Shown: positions 52,908-63,637, counted from the stretch's first letter. The stretch: 64,000 nt of DNA from Flavobacterium seoulense (GCF_000695795.1 NZ_JNCA01000006.1:124001-188000), one strand, 5' to 3'. Made by a program: numbers and translations. The notes: generated from the sequence alone by a model not told the origin.

Positions 52908-53630
52908 TTATTTAACTGTTAATTGGTAAGTAGCCATTTTCCAAATTTCATCGTATTTTTTTCCGTTTTGTTCTCCGCTTGATTTTTCTGTTTGAGAAAA
53001 TTCAACCATGTAATTTCCTGACCAAATTGGTGTAAATGAAAACTCTCCATTTTCATTTGTCCATAATTCTTTTTCCCAGCCGTTTGGAGCAATTACTTTC
53101 ACTTTTTGACCTTTAGCAATTGCAGCATTATAAGAAGCTATAGCTGTAACTTTATTGTTTTTTGATAAAGAAGAAGCATTTTCGGCAAAAACACTAATTT
53201 TATTTGAGTTAGCAGTAGCAACATTTCCAGCTAATTTGTTTCCTACAACAATATTAGCGCTAGAGTTGTAATCTAATTTCATAGTACCATAAACATCTTT
53301 TACGGTATGTTGCATCACTACAGTATAAACGCCATCTTCTTCAGGTGTGAAAAAAGCCTGGTATTTATTTTCTAAAGCAGTAGATTTTAATTTAATTTCT
53401 TTTTTAGATGGGCTAATTACTACTAAGGTAAAATCCTTTAAATCTGAAAACCATTTGTCAGCTTTTGTAATATCGTTATCTGAAAATTCGCCAAAATAAA
53501 CTGAAATTTCCTGAGGTTTTCCTTTAGTTCCTGTAGCTTTAGTTTCAATCCATAGCGCATGTGCAAAAGATTGACTTGTAACTAACAATAAAAACGCAGC
53601 TGTTATTGTTTTGAAAAAGTTTGATTTCAT
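52908..53630 (-). CDS. Secreted DUF4198 domain protein
   Basis: This is a 240-residue periplasmic protein with a signal peptide ending ...SQSFAHA just before LWIETKATGTKGKPQEISVY. This start is typical of DUF4198, a family related to NikM-like metal-uptake components. It has two beta-sandwich parts (YFGEFSDNDITKADKWFSDL; then NGWEKELWTNENGEFSFTPI, WSGNYMVEFSQTEK). The second resembles a carboxypeptidase-regulatory fold. A metal-related role is possible but not supported by nearby genes. Its promoter at 53698-53668 is well formed. Confidence 0.8.
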   Translation of the reverse strand: MKSNFFKTITAAFLLLVTSQSFAHALWIETKATGTKGKPQEISVYFGEFSDNDITKADKWFSDLKDFTLVVISPSKKEIKLKSTALENKYQAFFTPEEDGVYTVVMQHTVKDVYGTMKLDYNSSANIVVGNKLAGNVATANSNKISVFAENASSLSKNNKVTAIASYNAAIAKGQKVKVIAPNGWEKELWTNENGEFSFTPIWSGNYMVEFSQTEKSSGEQNGKKYDEIWKMATYQLTVK

Positions 53631-53667
53631 AAATTAAAAATTTAATTAGATTATTATTTAATGAGCG

Positions 53668-53698
53668 CAAATATACTTTTTAAAACGATTTCAACCAA
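53668..53698 (-). promoter_or_regulatory. Promoter of the DUF4198 gene
   Basis: On the minus strand TTG (53698-53696), a 20-bp spacer and TATATTTG (53675-53668) lie 38 bp before the ATG. The divergent HTCS gene starts 313 bp from this gene, and the rest of that gap is AT-rich. Confidence 0.6.
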
Positions 53699-53886
53699 CT
53701 TATTTAGATTAAATATAAATAAAAAATCAAAATTTAGAATCTAACTATACTTAGCAGAACAATTGATGAGATTAGCGATTACAAATAATTAGTTTATAAT
53801 AAATGTTCTTTAATTTTTGTATTCTTATATTATTAACATAATTTAAATATAGTGTAGAAAATTATTTAGGATTAAGTTTTAATTTA

Positions 53887-53894
53887 TAAATTTG
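53887..53894 (+). promoter_or_regulatory. -7 box of the HTCS gene
   Basis: TAAATTTG lies 49 bp before the HTCS ATG. No TTG is seen at the -33 distance. Confidence 0.45.
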
Positions 53895-53943
53895 GGCACT
53901 TCTCCAACTATTCTTTTAAACCAACCTTAATAATTCTAGATTA

Positions 53944-56900
53944 ATGAAAAAATTAACCATTATTTGGATGTTACTATTTTTTGCCACTCATCTAAGTTTT
54001 GCACAATATTCTAATTTAAAATTCGAAAATTTTGATACTAATAAAGGTCTTTCCAGTAGTACCAGTGTTGAGATATTTCAGGATAGTGAAGGTTTTTTGT
54101 GGTTTGGTACTATTGATGGGCTGGATAAATATAATGGCTACGAATTTGAAATTTATCGTCCTGTTATAAATGATATTCATTCTATTAGTAACAATCGAAT
54201 CAATGCAATTACTGAAGATAGTAAGGGATATCTATGGGTTGGAACAAGTAATGGATTAAATCTTTTTGATAAGAATTCACAAAAGTTTTATCGAATTAAT
54301 CTTTATAAAAATAAAACACAAGGAGTAAATCTAAGGGAAGAGATAAATAATCTTTTATTTGATAAAAAGAATAATTTGTTATGGATAGGAACAAAAAATG
54401 GATTATTAAAACTGGAATTAGCCTCTATTGATTCTTTTAATTTTAGCAATCTTAAATTTACCCGTTATACAACCATTCCTAAAGATGTAAAATCTATAGA
54501 TAATAATAATGTTACTAATCTTATTCAGGACAAACAAGGAACAATCTGGATAGGAACCGGAGGAAATCATTTACATCAATACAATCCTAAGACGAATAAT
54601 TTTAGTAGAATTAAAATTGCTTTTGAAGCCAATCAATATTTAGATCATTTGCCTAAACAAATTCTCTTAGATCGAGAAGGAAATTTCTGGATAGGAAATG
54701 ATTTATCACATCTTTACTTGTTTAATGTTTACAAAAAAACGCTTAAAAAGATTGCTCCTGTTAGCCAAACGATTCCTGTTTTTCATTTGTATCAGGATAG
54801 AAAAGGAACTGTTTGGGCAGCAACTGATGGTAGCGGAATTTATTTATTAGATAAAAATAAAGGATTAGTGCAACATTTGGTACAAAATCAAGACGATCCG
54901 TTTTCTTTACCTAATAATCAGCCTTCAAAAATTTTAGAAGATAAAAACGGAATTTACTGGATTGCGAGTTATAATAAAGGGATAAATAAACTAGCATTAT
55001 CTAAATCTTCTTTTGGACACCACTTTTATAAGTCTAATAATGAGAAAAGTTTAAGTACTAAAATTGCTCAGTCAGTAATTGAAGATAGTCGAAGAAGAAT
55101 ATGGATAGGAACTGATGGAGGTGGTTTAAATATTTTTGATGATAAAAATGGGTCTTTTAAACATTTTAAGACAATTCCAGGTAATCCTACATCACTAAGT
55201 TCTAATAAGATTTTGTACTTATTAGAAGGAGATAATAATGATTTATGGGTTTGTACCTGGGATAAGGGATTGAATAAATTCAATACTAATTCAGGTCAGG
55301 CAAAAAGATATGAAAATGACCCAAAAGATCCTTTTTCAATTGGGCAAAATACGGTTTGGTGCGCTGCAAAAGATAGTCAAAAGCGATTATGGTTAGGAAC
55401 ATCGACTTCGGGTTTGAATTTGTTTGACATTGAAACTGAGAAATTTTATCAGTTTAAAAATAAAGTTAATGATCCCAAAAGCATCATCAGTAATTTTGTT
55501 TTTTCTCTTTTTACAGATTCTAAAAATCGACTTTGGATAGGAACTTCACTCGGGCTATGTTATGTGAAATTGAATGATTTAAAGAAAAGAATTCCTGAAA
55601 AAATCAATTTCGAAGAAATAAAAATTAAAAATATTCAGGGAAACCGTATCAATCATATTACCGAGGATTATAAAGGAAATATTTGGGTAGGAAGCGATAT
55701 GGGATTGTATCAATTAGGTACTAATTTAAAACTAAAAAATGCCTATTCTTCTAAAAACGGACTTCCTAATAATTTGGTAGTTGGCTTACAGGAAGACAAC
55801 AATAAGAATATTTGGATTAGTTCTAAAAGTGGTTTGTCATTACTAAATCCGAAAACACAGAATATCAAAAACTTTAATGTTCATGATGGATTGCAGGGAG
55901 TAGAATTTCAAAGTAAATCCATAGCAAAAACATTTGATGGAAGAATAATAGTAGGAGGAATTAACGGATTCAATATTTTTTATCCTAATGATATTTCGTT
56001 GAATTCAGATAAAGTAGTACCTATTATAACTGATTTAAAAATCTTTAATAAACGTGTAAATGCAGGCGATACTATCAATGGTCGTGTACTTTTTGATAAA
56101 GCTTTGTCGCATATTAAAGAGATTAAATTAAAGTATAATGAAGGTTATATCTCTTTTGGTTTTGTGGCTTTAAATTATCAAAATCCAGAGCGTGTAAAAT
56201 ACGCTTATAAAATGAGCGGTCTGGATAATGATTATGTTAATGTTGATAATAACAGAGTTGCTAATTATGCTAATCTTGCTCCGGGACTTTATGTTTTTGA
56301 AGTAATGGCTTCAATAGATGGGCAATGGAAAAATGCCGATAAAACGAGTATTCTCGTTAGAGTTCTTCCGCCTTTTTGGAAAACATGGTGGGCTTATACT
56401 TTGTATGTAATTCTTTTTGGAGCTTTAATTTGGTTTGGATTAGATTATTATACCAATAAGATTAACGAAGAGAAAGAACATGAATTAGACCAAATGAAAT
56501 TGCGATTTTTTATTAATGTGTCTCACGAATTCAGAACACCTTTAACATTAATTTTAAATCCTGTTGAGAAAATTCTATCCCATTTTAATGATGCCGAAGA
56601 AGTAAAAAAATCGGCAGCTATTATCCAAAAAAGTAGTAAACGATTGCTTTATCTGGTAGATCAGCTTTTGGATTTAAGAAAAATGGATTTAGGTAAATCA
56701 CATTTAGAAATTACTAATTTAGATATTGTTAAGCTTTGTAAAGATACTTTCTTCCTGTTTGAAGATTTGGCTAAAACAAAAAAAATCAGATTTGTATTCG
56801 ATTCCCGATTGAAGGAATATTACGGAAAATTCGATCCGGATAAAATTGAAAAAATGTTGGCTAATTTATTGTCTAATGCTATAAAATTTACCGATAATGA

Positions 56901-58131
56901 AGGGGTTGTCAGGCTTTCTTTATCAGAAGTTACAGTGGATAGAAAGCGTTATAAATGGTTGTTTTTTAGTCCGATTATTACCGAGAAAATGATTCAGATT
57001 AAAATTACCGATACAGGTATTGGTTTTAAAAAGAAACAGTTAAAAGAGGTTTTTCAACGTTTTTTTCATGCTGATTCTTCAAAAACAGGAACAGGTATTG
57101 GATTGAATTATACTAAAAGTCTTGTCGAATTACACAAAGGACAAATTTCGGTTGAAAGTAAATATAAAGAAGGAACTACTTTTAATATTGTTATTCCAGC
57201 CGATTTGAAAGTGGATGTCAATAAACAAAAAAATACTAAAACACTTAATTTACAAGGAAAAGAAATGAATGCGATACAATCGGCTGAATATGAAATAGCC
57301 ATCGCCGATGAAAACGCTAATCCGCTTACAGTTAGTGTTGAAAATGAAAAAATAAATAAACCGGTAGTACTTTTAATCGAAGATAATAAAGTGCTTCGCA
57401 ATCATCTTAAAACGGAATTAAGTGATTTGTATCAGGTAAAAGAAGCTCCAAATGGAGTAGAAGGATTGGAAAAAATTAGAAAATATTTTCCAGATATTAT
57501 TATTAGTGATGTGATGATGCCGAAGATGGATGGTTTCGAATTGTGTCGTCAGGTTAAAACTGATTTTGAAATTAGTCATATTCCAGTTTTATTGTTAACC
57601 GCAAGAAATTTAGATGAAGATGTAACTAAGGGATATCAAACAGGTGCTGATGGTTATATTGCAAAACCATTTAATATATCGGTTTTAAGAGCTAGAGTGA
57701 ATAATTTATTAGAAGCAAGAAAACGTTCCAGAGAACGCTTTGCAGCTATTGGAGGAATTGTATCTTCATCAGATATTACAATTAATTCATTAGATGAACA
57801 ATTTTTAGATAAGGCAACAAAAGTTGTTCTCGATAATGTAAGCAACATCGATTTTACATTAGATGATTTGATAGGGAATATGGGAATGGGCCGATCTCAA
57901 TTTTACAGAAAAATAAGTTCGCTAACAGGTCAAAATCCGAGTAATTTTATTCGAACTATTCGATTAAAACATGCCTCAGAATTGTTATTGACCAATAATT
58001 TTTCGATAAAAGAAGTAGCTCATAATTGTGGCTTTAATTCTACGGCCTATTTTGCAAAAACTTTTAAGGAAGTTTTTAAGGTTACACCTTCTCAATATAT
58101 TTTAGATCAAAAAGAAAAATCAGAAGAATAA
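53944..58131 (+). CDS. Hybrid two-component system sensor-regulator (HTCS)
   Basis: This 1395-residue inner-membrane regulator senses an oligosaccharide in the periplasm and activates the adjacent PUL. A signal sequence (IIWMLLFFATHLSFAQ) is followed by about 14 propeller repeats (SEGFLWFGTIDGLDKYNGYE and many WIGT copies) and a Y_Y_Y domain near 700-800. A transmembrane helix is near 815-835. Next are the histidine kinase with H861 in VSHEFRTPLTLIL, its ATPase domain, a receiver with D1189 in DIIISDVMMPKMDG, and a C-terminal AraC-type helix-turn-helix (NFSIKEVAHNCGFNSTAYFA). All modules are intact. Its target is probably the susC promoter, which carries a TTATAGT palindrome. Confidence 0.95.
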   Translation: MKKLTIIWMLLFFATHLSFAQYSNLKFENFDTNKGLSSSTSVEIFQDSEGFLWFGTIDGLDKYNGYEFEIYRPVINDIHSISNNRINAITEDSKGYLWVGTSNGLNLFDKNSQKFYRINLYKNKTQGVNLREEINNLLFDKKNNLLWIGTKNGLLKLELASIDSFNFSNLKFTRYTTIPKDVKSIDNNNVTNLIQDKQGTIWIGTGGNHLHQYNPKTNNFSRIKIAFEANQYLDHLPKQILLDREGNFWIGNDLSHLYLFNVYKKTLKKIAPVSQTIPVFHLYQDRKGTVWAATDGSGIYLLDKNKGLVQHLVQNQDDPFSLPNNQPSKILEDKNGIYWIASYNKGINKLALSKSSFGHHFYKSNNEKSLSTKIAQSVIEDSRRRIWIGTDGGGLNIFDDKNGSFKHFKTIPGNPTSLSSNKILYLLEGDNNDLWVCTWDKGLNKFNTNSGQAKRYENDPKDPFSIGQNTVWCAAKDSQKRLWLGTSTSGLNLFDIETEKFYQFKNKVNDPKSIISNFVFSLFTDSKNRLWIGTSLGLCYVKLNDLKKRIPEKINFEEIKIKNIQGNRINHITEDYKGNIWVGSDMGLYQLGTNLKLKNAYSSKNGLPNNLVVGLQEDNNKNIWISSKSGLSLLNPKTQNIKNFNVHDGLQGVEFQSKSIAKTFDGRIIVGGINGFNIFYPNDISLNSDKVVPIITDLKIFNKRVNAGDTINGRVLFDKALSHIKEIKLKYNEGYISFGFVALNYQNPERVKYAYKMSGLDNDYVNVDNNRVANYANLAPGLYVFEVMASIDGQWKNADKTSILVRVLPPFWKTWWAYTLYVILFGALIWFGLDYYTNKINEEKEHELDQMKLRFFINVSHEFRTPLTLILNPVEKILSHFNDAEEVKKSAAIIQKSSKRLLYLVDQLLDLRKMDLGKSHLEITNLDIVKLCKDTFFLFEDLAKTKKIRFVFDSRLKEYYGKFDPDKIEKMLANLLSNAIKFTDNEGVVRLSLSEVTVDRKRYKWLFFSPIITEKMIQIKITDTGIGFKKKQLKEVFQRFFHADSSKTGTGIGLNYTKSLVELHKGQISVESKYKEGTTFNIVIPADLKVDVNKQKNTKTLNLQGKEMNAIQSAEYEIAIADENANPLTVSVENEKINKPVVLLIEDNKVLRNHLKTELSDLYQVKEAPNGVEGLEKIRKYFPDIIISDVMMPKMDGFELCRQVKTDFEISHIPVLLLTARNLDEDVTKGYQTGADGYIAKPFNISVLRARVNNLLEARKRSRERFAAIGGIVSSSDITINSLDEQFLDKATKVVLDNVSNIDFTLDDLIGNMGMGRSQFYRKISSLTGQNPSNFIRTIRLKHASELLLTNNFSIKEVAHNCGFNSTAYFAKTFKEVFKVTPSQYILDQKEKSEE

Positions 58132-58161
58132 AAAAAAATCGATTATAGAAAAGTCTAAAAA

Positions 58162-58196
58162 AAAGCTCAGTTTTTTAATTAAAATTGGGCTTTTTT
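58162..58196 (+). terminator. HTCS gene terminator
   Basis: AAAGCTCAGTTTT pairs with AAAATTGGGCTTT using two G-U pairs, followed by T residues, about 30 bp past the stop. Confidence 0.7.
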
Positions 58197-58361
58197 CATG
58201 TCTTAAAATTGAGTCTTTTATTAAAAAAGAATTAGATTGTAGACTATTAAAATAAACTTAATAAAAACCTAAAAGAGAATTATTGTTTTTTATGTTTTTG
58301 CTGATTTTTAGTGGTTTAGTCAGCGTGTTTGTTAAGGTTTTTAGGGCTTTATATTAAAATG

Positions 58362-58399
58362 GACTATAAGTTATAGTCTTTGAACGATGTGTTATAGTG
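58362..58399 (+). promoter_or_regulatory. Candidate HTCS operator upstream of susC
   Basis: GACTATAA-G-TTATAGTC (58362-58378) is a perfect palindrome. A further TTATAGTG half-site begins at 58392, 21 bp after the first TTATAGTC, which is two helical turns. It lies about 210-250 bp before susC. The remaining gap to 58609 is very AT-rich, with no clear TAnnTTTG box and probably a long leader. Confidence 0.5.
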
Positions 58400-58609
58400 A
58401 CGATATTCATTAATATTTAATATTGTATCAGTATTATTTCATGATATAATAATTAAACCAATTTAAAATTATGAGTATTGAATTTATTAACCTAATAAAC
58501 CATCAAATGTGAAATTAAAAAACACAAAAAATCATTACTAATCTATATTAATTATAGAGTAAACAGAAACTAAAAAATAAACCAAAATAACTAACAAAAA
58601 CAATTCATT

Positions 58610-61600
58610 ATGAGAATAAATGTTTTGATGAAAACAGATTTATTGAATAGGTTAAAACCGGCTATGGTTTTGTCTTTTTTAATATGCTTTTCTTCCCAAT
58701 CGTTTGCCTTAAATAAAGAGGTACTAAACATTTTGGAAAATAATACATTAAATGAAGCAACGCAACAAATCACAATAAAAGGTAAGGTAACATCGGCAGA
58801 TGATAAAATGGGACTTCCGGGAGTTAACGTAATTATTAAAGGAAGTACCCAAGGAACGATGACAGATATTGATGGTAATTTTTCAATTAATGTACCATCT
58901 AATAATTCCGTTTTAGTATTTACTTATCTGGGATTTCAAAATCAGGAAATTTCGGTAAATGGAAAAACGGTTTTGAATGTTGTAATGACTTCAGATTCTA
59001 AAGCTTTAGAAGAAGTAGTGGTTGTAGCTTATGGAACACAAAAGAAAATGACTTCAACTGGTTCTATCGAAACAGTAACAGCCAAAACATTTCAAGACAG
59101 AGCTGTTACAAATCCTGCATTAGCTTTACAAGGAGAAACTCCGGGTTTAGTTGTAACTCGTAACTCATCCAGACCAGGTAGAGAGGGAATCAATTTACAG
59201 GTTAGAGGGGCGACTTCAATTAATGGTGGTTCACCGCTAATTGTTATTGATGGAAATCCGGCAATAAATAATGAAGCTTTTTATAACATGAATCCTGATG
59301 ATATTCAATCAGTAACAGTGTTAAAAGATGCATCTGCAGCTATTTATGGTTCCCGTGCTTCCAATGGAGTTATTATGGTGACTACCAAGAAAGGAAAATC
59401 TGGGAAAATGAAAGTAGAGCTTGCTACAACTACAAGAATCAATACTTTAGGAATTAGACCTCAGACTCCAACGATGCAACAATATGCAACAGTATGGTTA
59501 GAAGCAGCAGAACAAGATGGTACGCAAGCAAATTACTGGGGATGGCAGTCGAAAGAAAATTTAGAATTAATGAAAACGGGTTATGCTGGAATATATTCAA
59601 CACAATTTTGGGGTGATGTATATCTATCTAACTCTCCAAGATATGACGAGATGTTTGGAAACTCAGTTTCAACATTTCATAACGGAAGTATTTCAGGTGG
59701 TTCAGAGAAAACAAATTACAGGGTTTCTTATGGATATTCGGAAGATGTAGGTGCGCTCCAAACTGCTTATGATGGAAAAAAACAATATAATGTACGTTTG
59801 AATTATGATTATACGGTTAACAATTGGCTTAAGTTAGCAACAAATATGTCTTATTTAAAGTATGATCTTTCTTCTCCTTCGTCTGGTTTAGATGGTTCTG
59901 TATCTCAAGACCCGCCATTTTTTCCATCAAGAAATCCTTATGGTCAATGGTATGCTAACTTTAATATAGCGGGAAATCGTAATCACGTTGCCGCTACAGT
60001 TGATGGAGGTAGAGATAAGACTACCAGAGATCAAATTATGATGAATTTAGAGGCTACTTTTAAATTATATGAAGGTTTAACTTTTCAAACTAAGGTAGCT
60101 TATAATAAGGACTTTTTTAAAAATCTTAATTACATTATAACAGTTCCTCAATATAGCTGGTATGGAGATTTAGCTCCTGAATCGGTAAACTCAATTTCTT
60201 CAATAAGACAGGAAGAAAAACAAATTACATATCAAAATTATGGAGGATTTTTAAATTATGAAAAAGAATTAGGGGATCATAATTTTTCAGCTCTTTTAGG
60301 TATGACTGCTGAAAAAACAGAAGATACAAGATTGTACGGTTATAGATTAGGTTTTGTAGATAATGGCGTATATGATATTAATATGGGGTCTATTGAAAAT
60401 AAAGTGGAAGCAACAGGAGGCAGAGGTCATAAAGGATTGTATTCTTATTTAGCACGTTTTAACTATTCTTTTAAAAATAGATATCTACTTGAAGTTAGTG
60501 GAAGACGAGATGGTTCATCTCAGTTTGGACCTGGAAATAAATGGAATAATTTCGGTGGCGCTCAGGCAGGATGGGTACTCAGTGAAGAGAGTTTTATGAA
60601 AAAAATTAAGCCATTAAGTCATTTGAAATTGAGATATACTTATGGTGAAATGGGATCTCAATCGGGTATTAAAAACTATGATTATATTTCAAGTATTACT
60701 AATGGTAGCGCTGTTTTTGGAACTACAGCCGCATTGCAGCAAGCTAGTTATGTATCTGCAATAACAACAAATAAAAATTCATGGGAACGAGTAGTAATGA
60801 AGACTTATGGTGCCGATTTTAGTTTCTTTGACAGAAAATTATTTGGTACTTATGATTTTTTTACCAAAAAGAATGTAGGGATGATAACAGACATTGTATA
60901 CCCGGATATCTTAGGAGGTACAGCTCCAAAAACCAACTCAGGAGAACTTGAAACTAAAGGATGGGAAGTTTCTTTAGGTTATAGAGATCAAATAGGTAAA
61001 TTGAGATATAGTATTTCGGCTAATATTGGAGATACCAGAAACATTTTACTTACAAAAGAAAATGCTGAAGCGATTAATCCAGGAGTAGCTAATGGGACTA
61101 CTATTCCTCATGTTATAGGTCATCCTTTGAATTCTATTTTCTTATATCAAACAGCTGGACTTTTTCAAACACAAGAAGAAGTAGATGCTTATTATGCAGC
61201 TACTAATAATAATGGTTCACTTCCGGCAGGATTAAATGTTTTACGTCCGGGAGATACTAAAAGAGTAGATTTAAACAATGACGGAATAATAGATGCTAAA
61301 GATGTCAAATTTATGGGAGATACCGCAGCACATTACGTTTATGGTATTAATTTGAGTGCTACATACGGTAAGTTTGATCTTTCAACATTTTTTCAAGGTG
61401 TTTTAGAGCAAAATGTACTTAGAACAGGTTTCTTGTCTTATCCATTCAATACCTTATATGGTAGTCAAACAACCGCTTATATTGGAAAAACATGGACACC
61501 TACAAATATTGATGCTGCTTATCCAAGGATGACATCTAATGTTACAAGAGCAGCCTGGAACTGGCAAAATAACGATTTTGCTCTACAAAACAATCAATAT

Positions 61601-61813
61601 ATCAGATTGAAATCGCTAATAGTAGGTTATACTTTAAATGATTTGAAAATTGGCAATTTCGGTTTAGATAAGTTTAGAGTTTATTTTTCAGGGAATGATT
61701 TGTTTGAATTTTCTAAAGTTAAAGATGGATACGATCCTGAATTTGGAGATAGTTCAAATAATATCTATCCATTTACCAGAACTTTTTCTTTAGGATTAAA
61801 TGTTTCCTTTTAA
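58610..61813 (+). CDS. susC: SusC/RagA-family TonB-dependent transporter
   Basis: This is a 1067-residue outer-membrane transporter for oligosaccharides. A signal peptide (AMVLSFLICFSSQSFA) precedes a carboxypeptidase-regulatory-like N-terminal domain (ITIKGKVTSADDKMGLPGVN, GSTQGTMTDIDGNFSINV). The TonB box is ALEEVVVVAYGTQK, and the plug has VRGATSINGGSPLIVIDG and KDASAAIYGSRASNGVIMV. The barrel ends in YPFTRTFSLGLNVSF. It pairs with the SusD homolog 18 bp downstream. Its start could be either of two ATGs; 58610 keeps the usual short basic region before the hydrophobic core. Confidence 0.95.
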   Translation: MRINVLMKTDLLNRLKPAMVLSFLICFSSQSFALNKEVLNILENNTLNEATQQITIKGKVTSADDKMGLPGVNVIIKGSTQGTMTDIDGNFSINVPSNNSVLVFTYLGFQNQEISVNGKTVLNVVMTSDSKALEEVVVVAYGTQKKMTSTGSIETVTAKTFQDRAVTNPALALQGETPGLVVTRNSSRPGREGINLQVRGATSINGGSPLIVIDGNPAINNEAFYNMNPDDIQSVTVLKDASAAIYGSRASNGVIMVTTKKGKSGKMKVELATTTRINTLGIRPQTPTMQQYATVWLEAAEQDGTQANYWGWQSKENLELMKTGYAGIYSTQFWGDVYLSNSPRYDEMFGNSVSTFHNGSISGGSEKTNYRVSYGYSEDVGALQTAYDGKKQYNVRLNYDYTVNNWLKLATNMSYLKYDLSSPSSGLDGSVSQDPPFFPSRNPYGQWYANFNIAGNRNHVAATVDGGRDKTTRDQIMMNLEATFKLYEGLTFQTKVAYNKDFFKNLNYIITVPQYSWYGDLAPESVNSISSIRQEEKQITYQNYGGFLNYEKELGDHNFSALLGMTAEKTEDTRLYGYRLGFVDNGVYDINMGSIENKVEATGGRGHKGLYSYLARFNYSFKNRYLLEVSGRRDGSSQFGPGNKWNNFGGAQAGWVLSEESFMKKIKPLSHLKLRYTYGEMGSQSGIKNYDYISSITNGSAVFGTTAALQQASYVSAITTNKNSWERVVMKTYGADFSFFDRKLFGTYDFFTKKNVGMITDIVYPDILGGTAPKTNSGELETKGWEVSLGYRDQIGKLRYSISANIGDTRNILLTKENAEAINPGVANGTTIPHVIGHPLNSIFLYQTAGLFQTQEEVDAYYAATNNNGSLPAGLNVLRPGDTKRVDLNNDGIIDAKDVKFMGDTAAHYVYGINLSATYGKFDLSTFFQGVLEQNVLRTGFLSYPFNTLYGSQTTAYIGKTWTPTNIDAAYPRMTSNVTRAAWNWQNNDFALQNNQYIRLKSLIVGYTLNDLKIGNFGLDKFRVYFSGNDLFEFSKVKDGYDPEFGDSSNNIYPFTRTFSLGLNVSF

Positions 61814-61830
61814 TTATTAAAAAGACTAAT

Positions 61831-63609
61831 ATGAAAAATATAGTAACAACATTAATACTGTCTTCAGTATTATTATTCTCAAGCTGCCAGAGTGATTATT
61901 TAGATTTAGATCCTCTTGATGCACAAACTGAGGCTTCTTATTTCAAAACAACAGCAAACTTTAAAGCTGCATCTAATGATTTTTATAATAAAATGGTTAG
62001 CTGGAGAGCAGTTGATAATAGTAACATATACAGTTTCATGGATTTTGGAACTGATTTAACTTCTTTTAGTCAGGAAGAAGGAAGAGGAAATACAGTTGCA
62101 GGCGTATCTGATATTTATTGGAGAAATCCATATAAATATATTAGAGCTAATAATATATTATTAACTGCAGCAGCACAATATCAAGGAGATAAAGCTGCTA
62201 TTGCACAGTATGTAGCAGCAGCAAAATTCTTTAGAGCCTGGCATCATTTCTTTTTATTAAAAAGATATGGCGGAGTACCTATTGTAACAACTGTTATAGA
62301 TATTAACGATGAGGTATTGTATGGTAAACGTAATAGCCGTTATGAAGTGATGAATCAGATTTTAACTGATTTAAACGAAGCAATTCCTGATTTACCATTA
62401 GAACAAAACATTGCCGCTGCAGATAAAGGTCATGTTAGCAAATGGGCTGCCGAAGCTTTTAAAGCCAGAGTATTGCTGTATGAAGCAACTTGGGAAAAAT
62501 ATGTAGGTACTACTACTGATGGTGATGGTGTAACGAACGGAGCAGGGAGTGCAGGAAGTGCATCAAACACCGCTGCTTACTTACAGGAAGTAATTACATT
62601 GACTAAAGATGTGATGAGTAATGGTGGTTATCAATTATGGAATTACAATTCACAGCTAAATAATCTTAGTATGTACTATTTATTTAATCTGGAAGATGGA
62701 GGTTCTAATCCTGCTGGGTTGGATAAATCAACTAATAAAGAGTTTATACTTTATAATAAATATGATTTTGGTTTATTACAAGCGGGTACCAATTTAAGTC
62801 ATACTGTAGGTTCAAGATTAGCACCTTCCAGAAAATTCATGGACATGTTTCTTTGTTCAGACGGTTTACCGGTTAATAAATCACCTTTATTTCAAGGTTA
62901 TGTAAAAGTTGGTGACGAATATAGAAACCGTGATTATAGACTAACGTCTTATTTTGTTGATTTGGCTACAGATGCAATTCCTGTTTCAGGTGCTATAAAG
63001 CTATTTGGACCAGGTGGAGATAGTGGTTCTGGATATGCAAATAGAAAATTTAGAGCCTATAAATATGGTACTTACAGGGCAGCCAATACAGAATCTGCAG
63101 ATTATCCTCAAATTAGATTGGCTGAAGTTTATTTAATGTATGCTGAAGCATTATATGAATTAAATGGTAGCATTACTGATGCTCAATTAAATGAATCTAT
63201 AAATTTAATTAGAGTAAGAGCGGGACTTCCGGCTTTGACTAATGCTTTTGTAACCGTTAATAATTTGAATATGTTAGACGAAATCAGGAGAGAAAGAGCA
63301 GTTGAATTGTTTGGTGAAAATACCCGTTATGATGATTTAAAAAGATGGGGTATTGCAGAACAAGCATTAAATGAACCTATTTTAGGATCAGTTATTCAAG
63401 GGACTGATTACCAAGGCAACGCTGCTATTTATAAACCTGCATCTTATCCTTACGGAGAACTTTCAGTTGCTACAGGAAAAGGAAATTTAAATGCTTTATT
63501 GTTAGATCCGGCAGCAAATAGAAATTTCCAACGCAAACATTATTTATTTCCTGTGTCAACAACACAAATGCAATTAAATACTAAGTTGTTACAAAATCCA
63601 GGTTATTAA
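61831..63609 (+). CDS. susD: SusD/RagB-family surface glycan-binding lipoprotein
   Basis: This 592-residue lipoprotein (LLFSSCQSDYLDLDPLD, cysteine near 19) forms the lid of the SusC channel and binds the glycan at the cell surface. It has TPR-like helices (AKFFRAWHHFFLLKRYGGVP), the RagB-SusD C-terminal pattern (IRLAEVYLMYAEALYELNGS, INLIRVRAGLPAL, DEIRRERAVELFGENTRYDD) and a final KHYLFPVSTTQMQLN. The length fits. It lies between susC and an IPT/TIG lipoprotein gene, with tight spacing. Confidence 0.95.
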   Translation: MKNIVTTLILSSVLLFSSCQSDYLDLDPLDAQTEASYFKTTANFKAASNDFYNKMVSWRAVDNSNIYSFMDFGTDLTSFSQEEGRGNTVAGVSDIYWRNPYKYIRANNILLTAAAQYQGDKAAIAQYVAAAKFFRAWHHFFLLKRYGGVPIVTTVIDINDEVLYGKRNSRYEVMNQILTDLNEAIPDLPLEQNIAAADKGHVSKWAAEAFKARVLLYEATWEKYVGTTTDGDGVTNGAGSAGSASNTAAYLQEVITLTKDVMSNGGYQLWNYNSQLNNLSMYYLFNLEDGGSNPAGLDKSTNKEFILYNKYDFGLLQAGTNLSHTVGSRLAPSRKFMDMFLCSDGLPVNKSPLFQGYVKVGDEYRNRDYRLTSYFVDLATDAIPVSGAIKLFGPGGDSGSGYANRKFRAYKYGTYRAANTESADYPQIRLAEVYLMYAEALYELNGSITDAQLNESINLIRVRAGLPALTNAFVTVNNLNMLDEIRRERAVELFGENTRYDDLKRWGIAEQALNEPILGSVIQGTDYQGNAAIYKPASYPYGELSVATGKGNLNALLLDPAANRNFQRKHYLFPVSTTQMQLNTKLLQNPGY

Positions 63610-63637
63610 TTTAGGAACTCTTTAAAATTATACTAAT

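Noticed and set aside
58132-58609. Possible small gene in the HTCS-susC gap
   Set aside because: No ORF of useful length with a plausible start; the gap reads as terminator, operator and leader.
58591-58773. Minus-strand ORF over the susC start
   Set aside because: It is antisense to the SusC signal peptide and not family-like.
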